From Orthonyx spaldingii (lineage: Eukaryota; Chordata; Aves; Passeriformes; Orthonychidae), in contig VZTJ01004171.1 in the NCBI GenBank assembly GCA_013397795.1, positions 1,776,552 to 1,840,551 of the forward strand: a DNA stretch of 64,000 nt, given 5' to 3'. This document shows positions 26,201 to 41,200 of this stretch, in pieces. The notes under the pieces are model-generated. The model was not told the origin of the DNA. It worked only from the letters and a program-made list of their open reading frames with translations, and did no database searches. Both the position numbers and the translations under genes were made by a program. Every line of letters begins with the position of its first letter. The first letter of the stretch is position 1.

Positions 26201-29200
26201 CTTTCCCTCCCTTGCAAAGCTACCAGCCCATGGAGCAATTAGAACATGTGATAACTACCAGCAGCAGCATCTTCAGCTCCCTTCTCAGCTACTTTTAAGT
26301 ATCTTGCATTTTTTCACTCATTTTCCTCCCAAGTGAATTCCCCAGTCAAAATCTCTAACGGGTCTGCATTGTCCTTCAAGACTCTCCTCAAAAAATGCAA
26401 GTCTTTGGTCAGCCATGAGTCAACCAAGGCCTGATTTTGAACCATAAACAGCTTTTCACTGGCTAGGAAATGCTGAAACACTGATATTTTTTTTCATTCC
26501 TGGTTTCTTGCCTTCTATCCAAATGGCTCATTTGCCTGACCAACTAGGCATGCTTTGTTTTTCAGGACATAAAGCTCTTTGGAGCATTTCTTTGTGTTAG
26601 CACAGTGCTCCACATGATGGGGGTTTGACCTTCGCGGTCTGTAAGCTCTTGTAGACAACATGTGCTAAGTTGCGGTAGTGAAAGAGGGGCTTTAAGTGTA
26701 CTGCATGGGAAAAAAGTGGTGTGAAATATATTTTAAAATTTTGTGGAGAGAAGGGAGAAAATATTTTACATACTTTTGTGTGTGTGTATGTCTGCAATTG
26801 TTTCCTAAACTCCAGCCCCAAATTCCCAGCTGGACTATAAAGCATAGGTGCAACTATCAGCAGTAGAAGATTAACAAACAACCCTCCTCGTGGCAGTTTG
26901 TAGGAGACAGTCCTCAAAAGTAGTTCATGTGTATAGGTGTATATACACAACTGGAATATATATAATAAATAAATTATGGCAACACCTATCAAAGGGAAGG
27001 AGGTGTAAGATTTATGCTATGGGGACCATGCAGATAAAAGGGTGCAGAAGTGCAAATCTATATTCTACAGTGCCTGCATGATAAAGGTTTATGCATTTTT
27101 GAATTAAATGTAGAAGAACTGCCAAGAGTAACTATAGTCTTGTTTCTTACCCTTTTCCAGGTGACTGTGAATGTTTACCTACTGTGAGAGAAGAAGAAAA
27201 AGAATCAATTGCCAACCCAAGGTACTTTAATTCATTATATTATTTGAAGAAATATGGTCAATGTAATTCTAAAATAATCTATTGTTTGGTATGAAATGAT
27301 AGAATTATTCTTTGGTCTTTTTAAGTTTTAAAGTTTTTTATATATAGGGACTTCAACTTAAACTAAAGGCTTGACACTCATTTCGAAACAGGTCTCCTCC
27401 TGTAAACTGCGCTGCTAAATAATCTTACAGTTGTAAAGTGGTGCAAGACAGACAACCAGATGGCACAGATGGAGTTTCACTCACTGATCAGACTTTAATC
27501 ACAGTTTCCCAAGGTGTTAATACAAGCATTCAGCATAGCTTCCTTGGCACTCTTCACCACAGGCACCCAGTTCCCCTCTGCCACCTGGTGCCTATAGGTT
27601 CTTGGGAACCACTGCCAGATGTTTTGGCTGGAGCTGTGACCTGACAGACAGGGACTTGTCTGACTCCAAGGACAAAACAAGAATGAGAAACATGAAGGAC
27701 CTTCCTGGTGCCCCCTTGCAGCACTCCCCCAGAGCTGGCACTAGTTGATAGTCCAAGCAGAGATCCCAGTGGGATGCAAAACCGCAATCCTCACAGCTTA
27801 TAAACTTAAAATCTTTCTGGTTGGTTTCCTCAGGACTTTGGCCAAAACTCTTAAAGCCCTCACAATTTTCCTTAATTAAAAATGCTGGTTCCAGCTGGAA
27901 ACAAGAGGCTGCACATTGCGCTTGCCTGCACCCTTGTGTTGCAGCTGCAGTTTGAGGAGTGGGCAAAGCAGCTCCTCTGTGCCAGGTTATGATAACAAAC
28001 AAGCCATCCTGTGTGCCAAGAAAATCCCTGGTGCAGTGGAAGCAGTGATGCAATCAGACAAGGCCAGGAGCAGGGAGAAGACCTAGGTCTTCTGCTTCCC
28101 ATGGCATCAGATAATTCTGCTGAACATGCCTCTGTGGCAGAACTGCACCTCCTGCTATAGACTGTCATAATATTCCAATCCTCTTTTCTGAGTTTCCTTG
28201 CTCAGGAGTGAAACAGGGATGTTAAATAACCACTGCAGAGTTTGCAACTCAGTTGCTCCAAAGCTGCCGTTTCAGAGGATCCTTTGGATGGGGCATGTCC
28301 ACTACAGCCATTTGTATTTAAAAGGTTTCTTTCTACACCTATTGCAAGTGAAATCCTTATTGATGTTTTAATTTGGTTTTGTTTGAAAAAAAAAAAAAGG
28401 CTTAGATCCTAGGTTCCAGATGCAAGCAAGCACATTAATTTTACCCTTAGCAACTGGAAAAGATCCTGGATTTGTTAGCCATCTGGGTCTTCCCTTCCTG
28501 CTGCTAAATGATAACTCAGAGGGGGGAAAATTGTTAAGGAGAGGCAGCTGCACAGCAGTTCTCTAAAAGCAGATTTGCTGAGCATACCACTGACTATAGC
28601 AGGGAGTATAGGAAAAAGGATGCTTGAGCCATAGGCTAACACCAGCAGAAATCACACTGTAAAAGGCTTTTTAGGCACAACACCACCCTTAGCATTGTTT
28701 ACTTTCCAAATCTTTAACAATTCATTTTAAGAAAAAAAAAAAACTTCATTTAAAAAAATCATCATGTCAGCTTGGACTGACATTTTAAATACCACCCTTG
28801 CTAAAGGAGTGGTTTTGTACTGGACTTTCATTAACCCCATCAGAAGAAGGGTGTTTTGCTCCTGGCTGTCTAAAGGCATCTTTGGGCTACACAAGCTCCC
28901 CACCTGTAAAACAAGTTATTTCAGAACACTATAGTGAGGCTTAAGCCTTGATACAGAAGAGCAACCCTGTTCAGAAAAGTATGCTTCAGTCAGAGCAAAG
29001 GCACACACATTATTTAAGCAAATTTTCTTGTGAATTGTATCTTAGGATCAGACTGTAGAGAAATTTATGCCCCTAACTTGTAGAAAGGCAAACAAATGCA
29101 AATAAAAATAGGAGATTTATCTCTAAAACATTCAGAGCTGCTCAGACAAAGGATATTAGTTGAATACAAAGGGCAAGAATGTTAGATTCAATTTAAGATT

Positions 29201-32200
29201 CTGAAAGACTGTTTGGGCAAAATTCTTCTAAAATTAGGGTAATTTCTTTTTTAGATTTTAGTGATATCTCAGTATGGGAAACATCTCGAGGCTACACTGA
29301 ACAGAGATGGTGTTTTCTTGCTTCACAAAGATGCTGAGGGAGAGTTCATCAAAACCCAAATGTCTTGAACTATGAATGATTTTTATATAATTTTGAAAAC
29401 ATATGAGACAAAACATTTCAATAATGACAATTTGACATTTTCAGAATGAAAGTTGTTCCAAAACTACTCTTCAGAGTAAGTGAATTTTTAATATAAAAAT
29501 GTTTAAAAGTTTAAAGAACAGAACTGTGTGGTGGTAAAATATTTCTAAGTTGAGTGTTTCCCTTACCCCAAGGCTACTTCTTCAAATTTCATTTCATGTG
29601 AAATTTTGAAATATGCTTCATTTCAATGTGCAAAGATATTTGAAGTGGTGGGATTTCTGGGTAAACAAACAAGAAATTGCTTTCTGTTCATTTGCAATTG
29701 AACCTTATCAGTCCAAGTTCTGTTGCTTTTCCCAACCAAATTCTTAGATGAATAAATAATGTCAGAAAGAGAATTACGTACAGATAAATGAATGTTTTCA
29801 GCAGCTCTTTTGAGCAAGGAAAATGAAAGACTAAGAAGTAAAATTAAACAAAGCTATTAATATGGCAAAACTTGTACTCATGAGCATCAAGGCTGCACAT
29901 TTGTGCACAGGAGACAAGATATAATATCCTGGGCTCCCTGGTAATTGGAGGTCACCTACCTTAGCCTTGTAGGCTAAGTTACAAACATATGTGTATGCAC
30001 ATTTTCAAAATTTATACACACTTTTCAAAATACATATTTGAAATAAAAACTCTTGCCTTTGAAACCTAGTGCTAGAATTCTGATTGTGCCTGAGCACAGA
30101 ATTGCAAAACCTCCCCAGCTGCCCTGGGGCGGGGCTCCCATCCCGTGCACGCAGGAGGGAGCAAGCAGTAGACGCAGGGGGAGCAGGGGCAGCAGGCGAG
30201 GGCTGATGCTCTGTGGGGTAGAGACCATTCTCTGCTCCAGGGATCTTTACTCTCCCAGAAAAATAAGTGCAGCCTGTCCCCTTCACAGCATGGGTCATTG
30301 TAGGGTGTGGAGTACAAGTAATTCCCCTATGCTTTATCACTTGAGAGGTTTGGTTTGTCTTGGGTGCTGCTGGGCACCCTCCCAGCCTTTCTGTCTGAAA
30401 AAGGATGGCTCCTTCTCATGGAGAGATGTTTGGGGTGGATGGTAAGTCAGTACACAAAGAAGTACTGCATTCCCAGGATGTGCCTCAATTTGGCAAGAGA
30501 CTTAAGAAAACATGTAAAATATTAAGATTATGAGTGGCCCTTTTAGCTTCAGAGGTGGTTTAAAACCCTGCTGGTATGCCCACTGACTGAAATCAAATCA
30601 ACCAATATACGGTACCACATTTTTAACATTGGCATGAGCCAAACACTATTAAGAGAGTGCTAGGGAGCAAGCCACCTGGGCAGAAACCAGTGGGACAAAG
30701 AGAAAATGCACATGTTATGAGGTCAGATGGAAACCAAAATTTCCATCTGTAGAAAGTTATCCTCAGCTGTGGAAAGAGGGCTGGGAGCAGGAGAAAGGCT
30801 GTGCTGGACAGCCACGAACCTTCAGACCAGAATCAGAGCAGCTCTCACTGCCAGCATCAGTTCATCCATTGCATGAGAGACAGATTTATTTTCTGGTAAC
30901 ACCTTCTCATGAACTCTAGAGGTACTCATGCGTGTTATTTCCTGATGAGACAACTAACCCAACAGTGTGACACTGGTGTTTTTGTCTTTTCCATGTGTAC
31001 ACAGTGATGGTGAATCATGATGTCCTCAGAACAGCAAAGAACTGGCTAAAGGGAAGCAGCACACAAGCTCATCATCCTCCAGATACTGGAAGAACTGGAT
31101 TTAAATATATAATCTCAAAAGGCCAAAGAAGCAAATGCTTTTGCTGTGTCCTGCTGTATATGGTCTTCAGAACGGAAACATCACCAAGGGAAAAGAAGAA
31201 AAGAAAAAGGAAAAAAAAAAAAAAAAAAGAAGCAAAGCACTGTAGCAATATTAGGGACTGATTTAAATTCTTCCTGCAATGAGATTCACCACAAATCAAG
31301 AGAAACCTATTTTTTACCCCTGCTAAAAGTTCTCAAAGTAGTCCATATTTCTTTCTAGTTCTGCAGTTGTGCATTGTGCAGCACTTAAAACCAATTCTGT
31401 TCCAGGTATGGTGGGTTTCTTTGTTTTGTTTTGGTTTTGTGGGTGTTTGTTTCAGTGTCCATAATTCTGGACTGCCCTGGTTTGGTGGATGTGAAGCTCA
31501 TGCCTATGCAATGTTTGTTTCTCAATTTCCTTCTTCTGAATGGTGCACTGATTTGCACAGCACTGCTGCTGGGGAGGTACCAGGCTAGGACTGACACATC
31601 AGCTCTGAAGACAGACAGCAGCTGAAAAGCCTCTCAAAGGAATAGCCAGAAGTGACTGCAGCCCAGTGAGGGCATAGACTCTGTAGAGTGCTTTTTGGTT
31701 TTCAGATTAAAAGCACTGTGGAAGTGAAAAGTATTATTTTGAGACTGCCTTTCAGTTTGTTATCTCCACAGATGAGTGCCCTGGGCTAGCTCTGCCCATG
31801 TAACTCTCCTCCCTGCCCAGGGCTGTTCTCTAACCACCTACTTTGGGAACATTCAACTTAAAAACGTTTCTTTTTAAAAAAAATGAGTGAGCTTGAAAAA
31901 TTGAACAATTCGGTACTCACATTAAATACAGGTTTAGATAAGTATGTGTTATGCATAACTATGTGGTCAAGGTTTTCAGATGCAGGAGGTTTTGTGCTGC
32001 TTCTGTTTTTAAATACTGAGCCTGCAATATCTGAAAGACATGGATTGCTACGTCTGCCGGGTCACCTTTAGTTACAATGAAAAAAATCAGACTCCTGGGA
32101 TACTTCAAGGTGGGAATATGAATGTTGTAACTCTGTCCATTGATTTTAGATAGCAGATCCCTCAGGAATGTAGCTTAAATATGTAACACACCTAAAAGTG

Positions 32201-35200
32201 GATCCTTGTCAGGGCAAAGCTTCTCTCGCCTTATTTAAAACAGCAAAGTCATATCCTACCATATCTTATATGCTACCTATCCTCATCTTCTATTTCAATA
32301 TGTAATGCCTTCCCACTCAATACATGTTTAATATGAACAGTTTTGTTTTGCCTGCAAATAATTCACTAATAATTTACCATGCATAGCTTGATTAAAGAGA
32401 GAAGATAAATGCCCCAAGCCTCTGTGATAGCATCTAAGTATCACTAACAGCTGACAAATACAGAGGACAGTTCAGCTTTGTGAATAATTAGACATGTCAA
32501 AATACAGAAGGAAAAAATGTTTAGAGCGAACCAGGTTCATTCATTACTGATTTTGACTTGATTAGTAATTTCCTCAAAGAATAAAAGATTTCATCTTAGC
32601 TCCAAAACAATTTATTGCAAATATTTGATTTAGTAGATGAGTGATGGATAAATATTCCCTGCTTGGATGATTTTTAACTTTGAAAAAAGTGTTTTAAATT
32701 CATCTTTCACAACTTTTTTTTAAACATTTCCACTATTTCCTGACAGTAAACCCATCCTGTAGAATATTGGTTTAAAATAATGCAGTCACACGGGGAAGAA
32801 AAAGTGAAAGATTGAAATTTAGAAAAATTTTTAAAATGGAAGTTGATATTTTCCAGTAGCAGCTTTGTTGGCAACTTCTTTCCAACAGACAAAGATGTTT
32901 TGGTCAGATTTCCTACAATTTGCAAAGCAGTAACCTGAAGATGCCCAAAACAGAGAGACCATTGTGGGTTTTTTTTAATGGTACAAGATAAAAGGATGTA
33001 TTTTAAGACCATTACCAGCAGTGTGGTTGGAGGGCAGTCAGTGAAACCCAGCAGTTCACAATGCCAGTGTCCAGTGGTGACTCTCACCACACCTTGCTCC
33101 AGTCCACACAGCTCCATGTCCAACAGCCACTGCCTGCTCCCTGAGGAGAGCTGAAACACAGCTGGACATGAAAGGAATCCTTGCCTTTCTTTTTGTTTTT
33201 GTTGGGTGTTTTTTGGTTTTTTTTTGGTTTTTTTGCTTTTGAAAATCAACCAACTGCCAAAGGTGACATTGTATGGCATAACTCAGTTCTGGCACGATGG
33301 TGATCCATCACCCTGTCTGAGCCACACATTGATAATAGTGCAATGCACTGACTCAGTTTCCTGTGGTGTTTGAGAAGAGCCTGTGTCATGCTGTTGATGG
33401 TTTGGGATTAATGTTAATTCTACATGGTCTTTCTGCCAGATAAAGGGCTGTACAGTTCCAAGTCAGTTTCTCAGAGATTTAGTTTCACTTATATATTTTA
33501 TTTTTCAAGTTTGCCTTGAGTGCATATATTTTCTGTAAACTTATGCCATTAATCATTAATTCTTATTCCAGTGTTCATGACTAATCAATCTCTATATAAA
33601 GCTTTAAAATCAATTTTGTCCAGAACTAATGTCTAGGTTAGAGTTTTATAATTATTCATGGTATGTCACTTACCCTCTCTAAATTCTGTCATGCTGCAGA
33701 ATTTATTTGCCTCTTCAGGAACTTTTCTAGGCATTTAAAAATACAAAATAATGCTTTGGGCACTTCCTTGGCCAATTCTGATAGAAACTTTCTCTATCTG
33801 CTGTTTTTTAAAAGTACAAACTTAATATGTGCTGCATTACTATTGAAAAATATACCATTCCACCAAATCTCACCTGTCATCATGTCCTGTCCTCCTTGTG
33901 TGAAACAGACTAAGGGTCAAGTAATTTGCATTCCAGTATAGTTATGCATATTTCTAATAGATTCCCTCAGTACTAGACAAATACAATTTTGAGTATTTCT
34001 CTTTTCCCTGAACATTTTTACATCACTGTTATTCTTCCCCTAGCCCTAAACTATGGAGGGGATCACTCATTCATCTGATTCCTCAGCCCGGCTCTGCACT
34101 GCTCCGTTTCACCCCCGTGATCTCTTGTTTTGATCATAATTTTCACACTGAGGTCTGCATTTGCCACTCACTCGCTTACAGCCAAGCCTTTCTGTGGACA
34201 CTGGGCTCAGGGGTGCAGCTTCACCATGGGCACTGCTTTGGCCCCTCTCCTCCCTCATCCCATTTTGTATTTCCTTCTTCTGCTCGCCCGTGTGCCCCTT
34301 GCTCTCCTGTTTGTTTTACACTTGTCATCAGTTCCTGGTCATTTTCTTTTGCACAGTTTTGCCTCAGTATTTTAATTTGGTAGGTGGATTGAATTACAGG
34401 GGATTTAGACCTCTTCACGCTTACATTAATACAGGCAAAACATTATAATATTCCAATTCATGAGTTTAACTTTACACCTTCTGTTGATGCACTTTCATTT
34501 TCCCTAAATCATTCACACAGTCAGGTCCTCTAATCCACAAAATAAAAAGGAGAACAACCAGACAGCAGGTAAGATAGCAGTAGACTCTTAATTTATTTTA
34601 TCACCATTTTATCACTACACAGTATTTAAGCCTCTGTGGTAATATCCTCATCATTAGCCTGATCTGAGCCAACCCATCTCACCATCATCTTGCAACATCT
34701 ACCAGTAACTGATAACTCAAGGTATCATCCCTCAGTAGAAAACGAGAAAAAGCATGCAAACAGAAAGTATCTCCCACTATGATGCTCTAAAATGTTACAG
34801 AAATGTGATGATCCCTAAGAAACTGTTACCTCTTTTTCCAATTTCTTCAATAATTTCAGTAGTTATTCAGCACTTCAAGACAATTTGACATCTAATTTAC
34901 AGTGTGAGGCCTTTTTGTCCTGCAGAAAAGCTACAGGTCCAAAGGAGGTTTTGTTTGAGAAATACATAGGTAGTAAGAAGGGTAATTAAGAACCAACATC
35001 TCTCCTAGATATGCTAAAAATCAGTATCTTAATAAAATAGAAATAACTCCTCCATAAAGTTACAAACATATGGTTGCTGACATTACCAGCAGCTAATTAA
35101 TTCCGTAAGAGTCCTGCACTTGTAAAGCACACAATCCTAACATTAACCTCAGCAAAAAGGAACGTTCTTTTAGTTTCTAGATAATCGTAAGTTATAGATT

Positions 35201-38200
35201 CGTAGATAACTCTTGCTCTAAGATTAAAAAAATAATTTTTTGTAATGCCAAACTCATTGGGGGACTCTAAAATGAACTTTTGTTAACTTTCTGATATGAC
35301 ATTGCTGTATATTCAGCTGTTTTATCAAATAGCTGTCTCATATGGTTTTGCAAAGTAAATATTTGAAAGTCACAATATTACTTATATATAAGATTTGAGA
35401 TTTTAAACAACTTGTTCTAATAAAGTTTTTAGTGTCTACAGGTTCTGTTTTTTCCATAATCTTGCTAATCCACTCAAGTCTGTGGACGCTAATTACTTAT
35501 TATTGATGTCACAATTACTCAGGCCTTATAAGATGCACACAGCTGTATATGGTACATAGATCTCTTACTATTGTCAGCTCTCTAAAATTCAGGCAAAGCC
35601 AGAAAAAAAAAAAAAAAAGAGCTGCTTTCTATTTCATTATATTTTTGTTGGGGTATTTCGGATTGTTTATATTAATAGACCAATTCTGACTCCAGGGAAA
35701 CTAGTGAATTACTCCCATGATTTGTCCTTGGGTGACTGTTGCCATCTCTCTTCAATGATCAATCATTTCTCAGGTTATTTCAGTTAAAACACTCAAACGG
35801 GAGTCTCCAAGTTGATAGACCTGCTAAAGTAATTTTCAGTGGATTCAGGGGAAAAGGAAGGAAAAAAAAGATGAAAAAGAGAGATGTATTTCCAAATAGA
35901 GATTTAGAAAAGATTAATAAAGTAAAGCATTACTTTCATCTATTTTTGCAACAGACAGTTCTATTAGAGAGGTGTATAATGGCCTGGGGGTATCCAGAAA
36001 GCTCAAGACAGTGTTTTTTCTATTCAAGGCTTTTAATGTTCAAACAACCTCAGTACAAGAGCATCATAGCAATGACCAGGCAGAAACTACTCACCTCTTT
36101 CTCTTTCCTAAACAGCACATCAGCAAGACACTTGTCTAAGGTACAGACTTAGAAATCTGCATTTTGCTTGTCTAGTTCTTGAGGGAGATGCAAAAGAGGA
36201 CTTGACTACAAAGTCCGAGAAAGTGTTGTGACACCTTGGGGAGTACCACAGAGTTACTCCCCTGTCCCCAGGAAACCACTCTGGCCCTACCCTGTCCCTG
36301 CTAGTACCATCATGCTGACCCACAGACCAGGGGCTCCTCAAATGTGCACTAAAAGAAGGCTGGAAGGGATCGTGGGAGAACTGGTTTGGCAGAGGGTTTG
36401 AGGGGTGAGCAAAGGACACATCCTGCACCAACATTAACAGCAACATACATGGAGATACATCCCAAGCACTTACTCTCTGCTTTGGCTTTAAGAATGGTTA
36501 AAGTTGTACTTTCTGTGAATATCAGTGACAAGAAAATAGTAGCAGAATGGTCTGACACCACAGCAAAGGGCAGCACCGGCTACAGACTACCATGCCCTTC
36601 CAATGAGGTTGCTTCAGGTCTGGTTTTGTACCGGATCAGTTCTCTGGCCTCATTTTGAGTAGGATCTCACAAGTCCAGTAAACTATTATAAACAGGTGAA
36701 TTGTGCACCAAAGCAGCGTCTTTCCAAACAGTGGCTGGAATCTTGCCCAGCTCTCAGAAAAGGAGCATTTTTGGGCGCCCAGCTCCGAGTAAAGGAGCAT
36801 TTTTGGTTTGCTGGGGTCTCTCCCAGCCATACCTCGGCTCAGGGCACCCACTTTGCTCTGCCTAGATGCATCCAGCTCTGGTTTGAAACGATAGTGTGAC
36901 TGCCACCCCCAGGAGGCAGTCCTGACCTGCAGCTGCAGAAGTGCATCTGCTACATTGAACCATGACTCGTATTACTGAGAGGAAGGAGCCGGGGGCTGGG
37001 GCAGATTGCCTTGGCAGCAGTGCCTGCAGCACAGGGACAGGAGAGGGGGAATGTTCTTTCCCCAGTTCACGCTGGATTACCCGCTTTGCTCCCCAGGGTT
37101 TGGCCCGGGGTCGATACCAACCGAGTAAAGCAACGGGGTACCCAACACTTTGTGGAGAGCAGCGCTGCCCTTCACTCTGGGAGCTCGCTGCTGCTGTGGG
37201 GCTGCTGTGGGGCTGCTGTAAGGGTGATCACCCCAGGGGATGAGGCTGCTCAGTGCCACAGCCACAGGAAAACTCTTCCCAAGAGGGGGTCACCCACAGA
37301 CCAGACGTATATGGGAACATGTGGTTTTGACTCCCACAGCACACCAGAGCTGTATAATCTTTAGCCTGACCTTTTCAGCCTGACTAGTCATGCAGACAGT
37401 CCAAATTATACATGAATATCCTTGTTAAAGCATTGAAAATTATACATACAGTTTGTATTTTGACCACTTTCCTCAAGCAGCATTTCTCTCCAGTACAGAC
37501 TGCAAGGCTGGGCCTGATTCTTTAACTGCAGCATTTACTTTCCCAAATATATTAACTTAAACAAAACCTAATAATATTTTGTAGCAAAACAGGGGCAGTT
37601 TAAGAAAGAACAAAAAGATATAAACCTTTTACTGCCTGGAATAAATACAAGAATTGTCTTTGGGGAAAATAAATGCTTCTTGTCCACTAGGCTGTATGGT
37701 GTTCATATAGGAAGTTGAAGCAGAACAAAATCACAGAGCAACTTCCAGGAGCAGGTTTATTTAAGAAGCCTTTTTTCTTTCAGTCACTATACAGCCAGAT
37801 CTATCAAAGAGATCTGTCTTTACTCAGAGGGAAAGTAGGACTCATGGAATAGTAAAGTGGAAATCTTTCTGAAGGTGGCTTATCCAGGGTTTGGATGACA
37901 ATGCTACAGGGGTACAATACCATTGTACAATTGCTAGAGGGGTACAACAGCAACGGTATAGGTGCAGTGAGCTTCACTGCCTGGGGACCTGTGACTGCCA
38001 GAATATGCCGATAAAAGTGGTAATGAAGGAGACATAATTAAGTGGATATATAATAAGGAGTTTATAACCCTAGAGGAAAAACAAGGATTTGTACAGCCAT
38101 GCATTTGTTGGATTCACAGAAGAGATTTATTTCTAGAAAACACATGAACAAATAAAGGCCTCTTTGCTGAAATTTAAATACTAAAGGTTAACTATACTGC

Positions 38201-41200
38201 TAACACTCAATTTAACCATAGATAATTCTTTCCAGTTTTCAGTGTTGTGAACAGCTTTGCAGGAAAACTCGAAAACATATGAACAGAACTTGTCCACTCA
38301 TAAAAGACCATAGTCTAAAAGGGCCAGATCCTTGTGTTACCTCACTTGAGCCAAATCACTGAACTGAAAGGACAAACCAGAAGGAGGCATGAATCGAAGT
38401 ATTATCCTTGTGCATTCCAGGAGCACGGGAAGAGCTGAGGTCTGGGGGAGGACTCGTAGGTCCAGGCAGGCAGCACACTAAACTAGCTCCTCTCTTAGTT
38501 ATTTTGCATGGAGTGCATCTATTCTGTGAACACAAGATTAGTCACAGGACCCTCAAGTTATTACTATTTATGGATATACATGTTAGCATAAAATACTACC
38601 AGCCCCAAACTCCTCCCTCAGTTTTTAATGAAGAGTTATTTATCTATTAGTAATTAGGTTTAATGCTCCTATATACTAGACTGCAGAACTTGTTTACACC
38701 ACTTCATGCCAAAGCTTCAAATGCGTTAAAGGAGAAGTTCATTATTTTTGATTTATAATTATTTGTGACAAGACAGATCTTAGACAAGAGCAGAAGAGAG
38801 CGGGAAATTACCTACTCATCCTCTGTTTATGCAACTACTACAAAGAGGCATGTGATGGCTTTGGCCTCGATCCAGCTACCATTCATCTCTATAGGACTCT
38901 TTCTATGACTATCATACAAGAATCATGAAGCCCTTTTTTATCTTCAACTAACTCAGGTGTAGACAGGCCATTGCTCTCTGTCTACAAGGATCCCAAGATG
39001 GTGCCTCATGGCCAGAGAGCTATCAAGTGACAGAACAAAAAATTTTGTTGATATATGGCATTATTGTTCTCCTGAAAATAAATTTTCCTGTAGCCTTGGT
39101 GATTCATTTCCCTCCCATCCCCATGTCATTAACTATCAACTGGGAAAGTCAATTACACTTGTGTAGCTCTGGGAAACCTAAGCCAAAAAAACCCCCAAAC
39201 CAAAAAACCCAAATCAAAAATAACCAAAACAACCAAAACTTGTTTAAAACCAGTGACACTTGACACTTCAGTTAGGCCAGCTCTGGAGCCAGTTTGTTTC
39301 CTGATGCAACCCCTGTGCCCCAAGAAGGGGTGCCCCAGCAGCAGCCACCTCACCCCCTCCTCATGCCCAGGCAGGACTGCTCCAAGGGCTCACCATCCCA
39401 GGGGGCTTTGGCAAGTGCCTCCACACCCCAGTCAGTCCCAGACCCCCTCAAGCTCCAACCCTGCAGCACTGTGGCAAATCTGACTTGACAAGCAAGCTTT
39501 GGCACAGTCCCTGCCCATCTCACTGCATCCCATCTCTGCCTGCCCCCATTCATTAAACTTCACAAAGGCATGGAGCAGTGGGGAGTTTGTCCCCACAGGA
39601 GACACACTGGTTGGACATCTACAGTTTTATTATTAGGGTCTTTTCCACATTGCATTGGAGACCTGATTCAAAGTAGTTTGTAATTTTAGTCTTCAGCTCT
39701 TTGCTCTACCCAGTAGTGTGTTTTTTCCTTCTCCCAGTCTATTAAAAATGCCACGTACAGAAGCCTAATGATTTCTTCCTCTCTTCTAGAAATTCTTTTT
39801 AGAGTTTTAACCTCATCTGCACACATAAGCATTTTATTCCCAGTAGCTGCTAGTCTCATTACCCTTGTCTTACTTTGGACCACAAATTTATGGTTTTGTT
39901 TGCTGTTTTCTTGCATGCAATTTGCCTTATTTATTTTTCTGATGTTTCTCTGCCTGCTGTCTTAATACAGCCCTTGATCCTAGACAGACATGGCCTGCAT
40001 CGTTTTGCTTCAAAAAAAATCACATTCCCCATGTGATTTCCCAGCAATAAACCTCTAACCTCTTTCAGATTAATATGAAAATTCACATATATTGTTTTTA
40101 CTTTCAGTCCACATATCCTTGCATTTGTGCATATAAAATGTTTTACACTTGAATATGAAGCTGAAATTAAAAATAATAAAACAAATTAATTGCTTGCATA
40201 CTCCCATACATTCTAAACTACATTTGTAGAATTTATTGCGTCTCACTCCCTGGCTCCTAACCTGGCTGCCTTATAAATATAACAAAGCTTTCCTCCTGGC
40301 ATAATTTGCTGCTCTGTTTTTCTTCCCCTTTCACCTCACTCTGCAACCAGATTATCCATAGGGAGTGGCACAGGGCTGCAGCAGGGAGCTTTGGTTGTCT
40401 CTTCTGGCAGCAGGGGATAATTCAGAGCAGGATAGAGTCTGTGCCAGGTTATACTGGGGCTGGGTTTTATTCCTCCTAGGTTTGAACTGGGGAGAAGCAG
40501 AAATATGGCTTAAAGCTCTGTCACTCCATCCATACAAAGGATACTGAAATCACTACCCAGTTGTCAACTCAACTTGTCATTTTTTCTGAGACAAAGGCAG
40601 TTGAAGCATTATACCACCCCCTTTGCCAAGGCAGGGTCACCTCCCGTAGCTGCAGTGTGGTGATTTTCCAGCTGCATCCCTTCCCTCCTGGGCAGCCAGG
40701 GTGGTGGTCACACAGCTTCCAGAGTAGGGCTGCACGTCTCCTCTCACCCAACGCAACAGCCGCAGCAGTTGATCTGTCAGTGCTGGGAATTACTGACAGG
40801 ATTCGGCCTGACCAGAGCAGCTCAGAGTGGCAGAGACAAGGTTTCAAATCTGCAGCAACAGTAGCATTTCAGAGACAGAGTCAGAGGATGTCTGTAAGCA
40901 GGTGGGGGAGATCTTTATACACAGATTGCACAAGCATGGTTAGGCCTCTGTATCATTAGTTTTAAGATAAAGCCAACAGGGTTGTTACTCTTTCCCAGTT
41001 AAATATATACATTTTCAATCCCAAGATCATGCCTAAACCAATGTGCTTTAAGTAGAGGCAAATGTGTCCACCTGTACTGTTGAAAGCAGTTAGCAGTTAA
41101 CCCAAGGGAAATGCTGGGATGGGGATAGGTGGGAAGACAAGGCTGGCTGAGTTCACATCCAAAAGGCAGTGTTCAAGCAAGCCCCGGAGAAGAGGAAAGG

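Noticed and set aside
32707..33279. 190-codon open frame on the minus strand, the longest N-free frame in the window
   Set aside because: It has no domain, signal or codon bias, and is built partly from a T/G low-complexity run. One frame of this length is plausible by chance in 64 kb over six frames.
34522..34533. Alternative TMEM154 last exon (S-QVL-stop)
   Set aside because: The acceptor tract is weaker and the peptide shorter than the 46307 candidate; kept only as a fallback.
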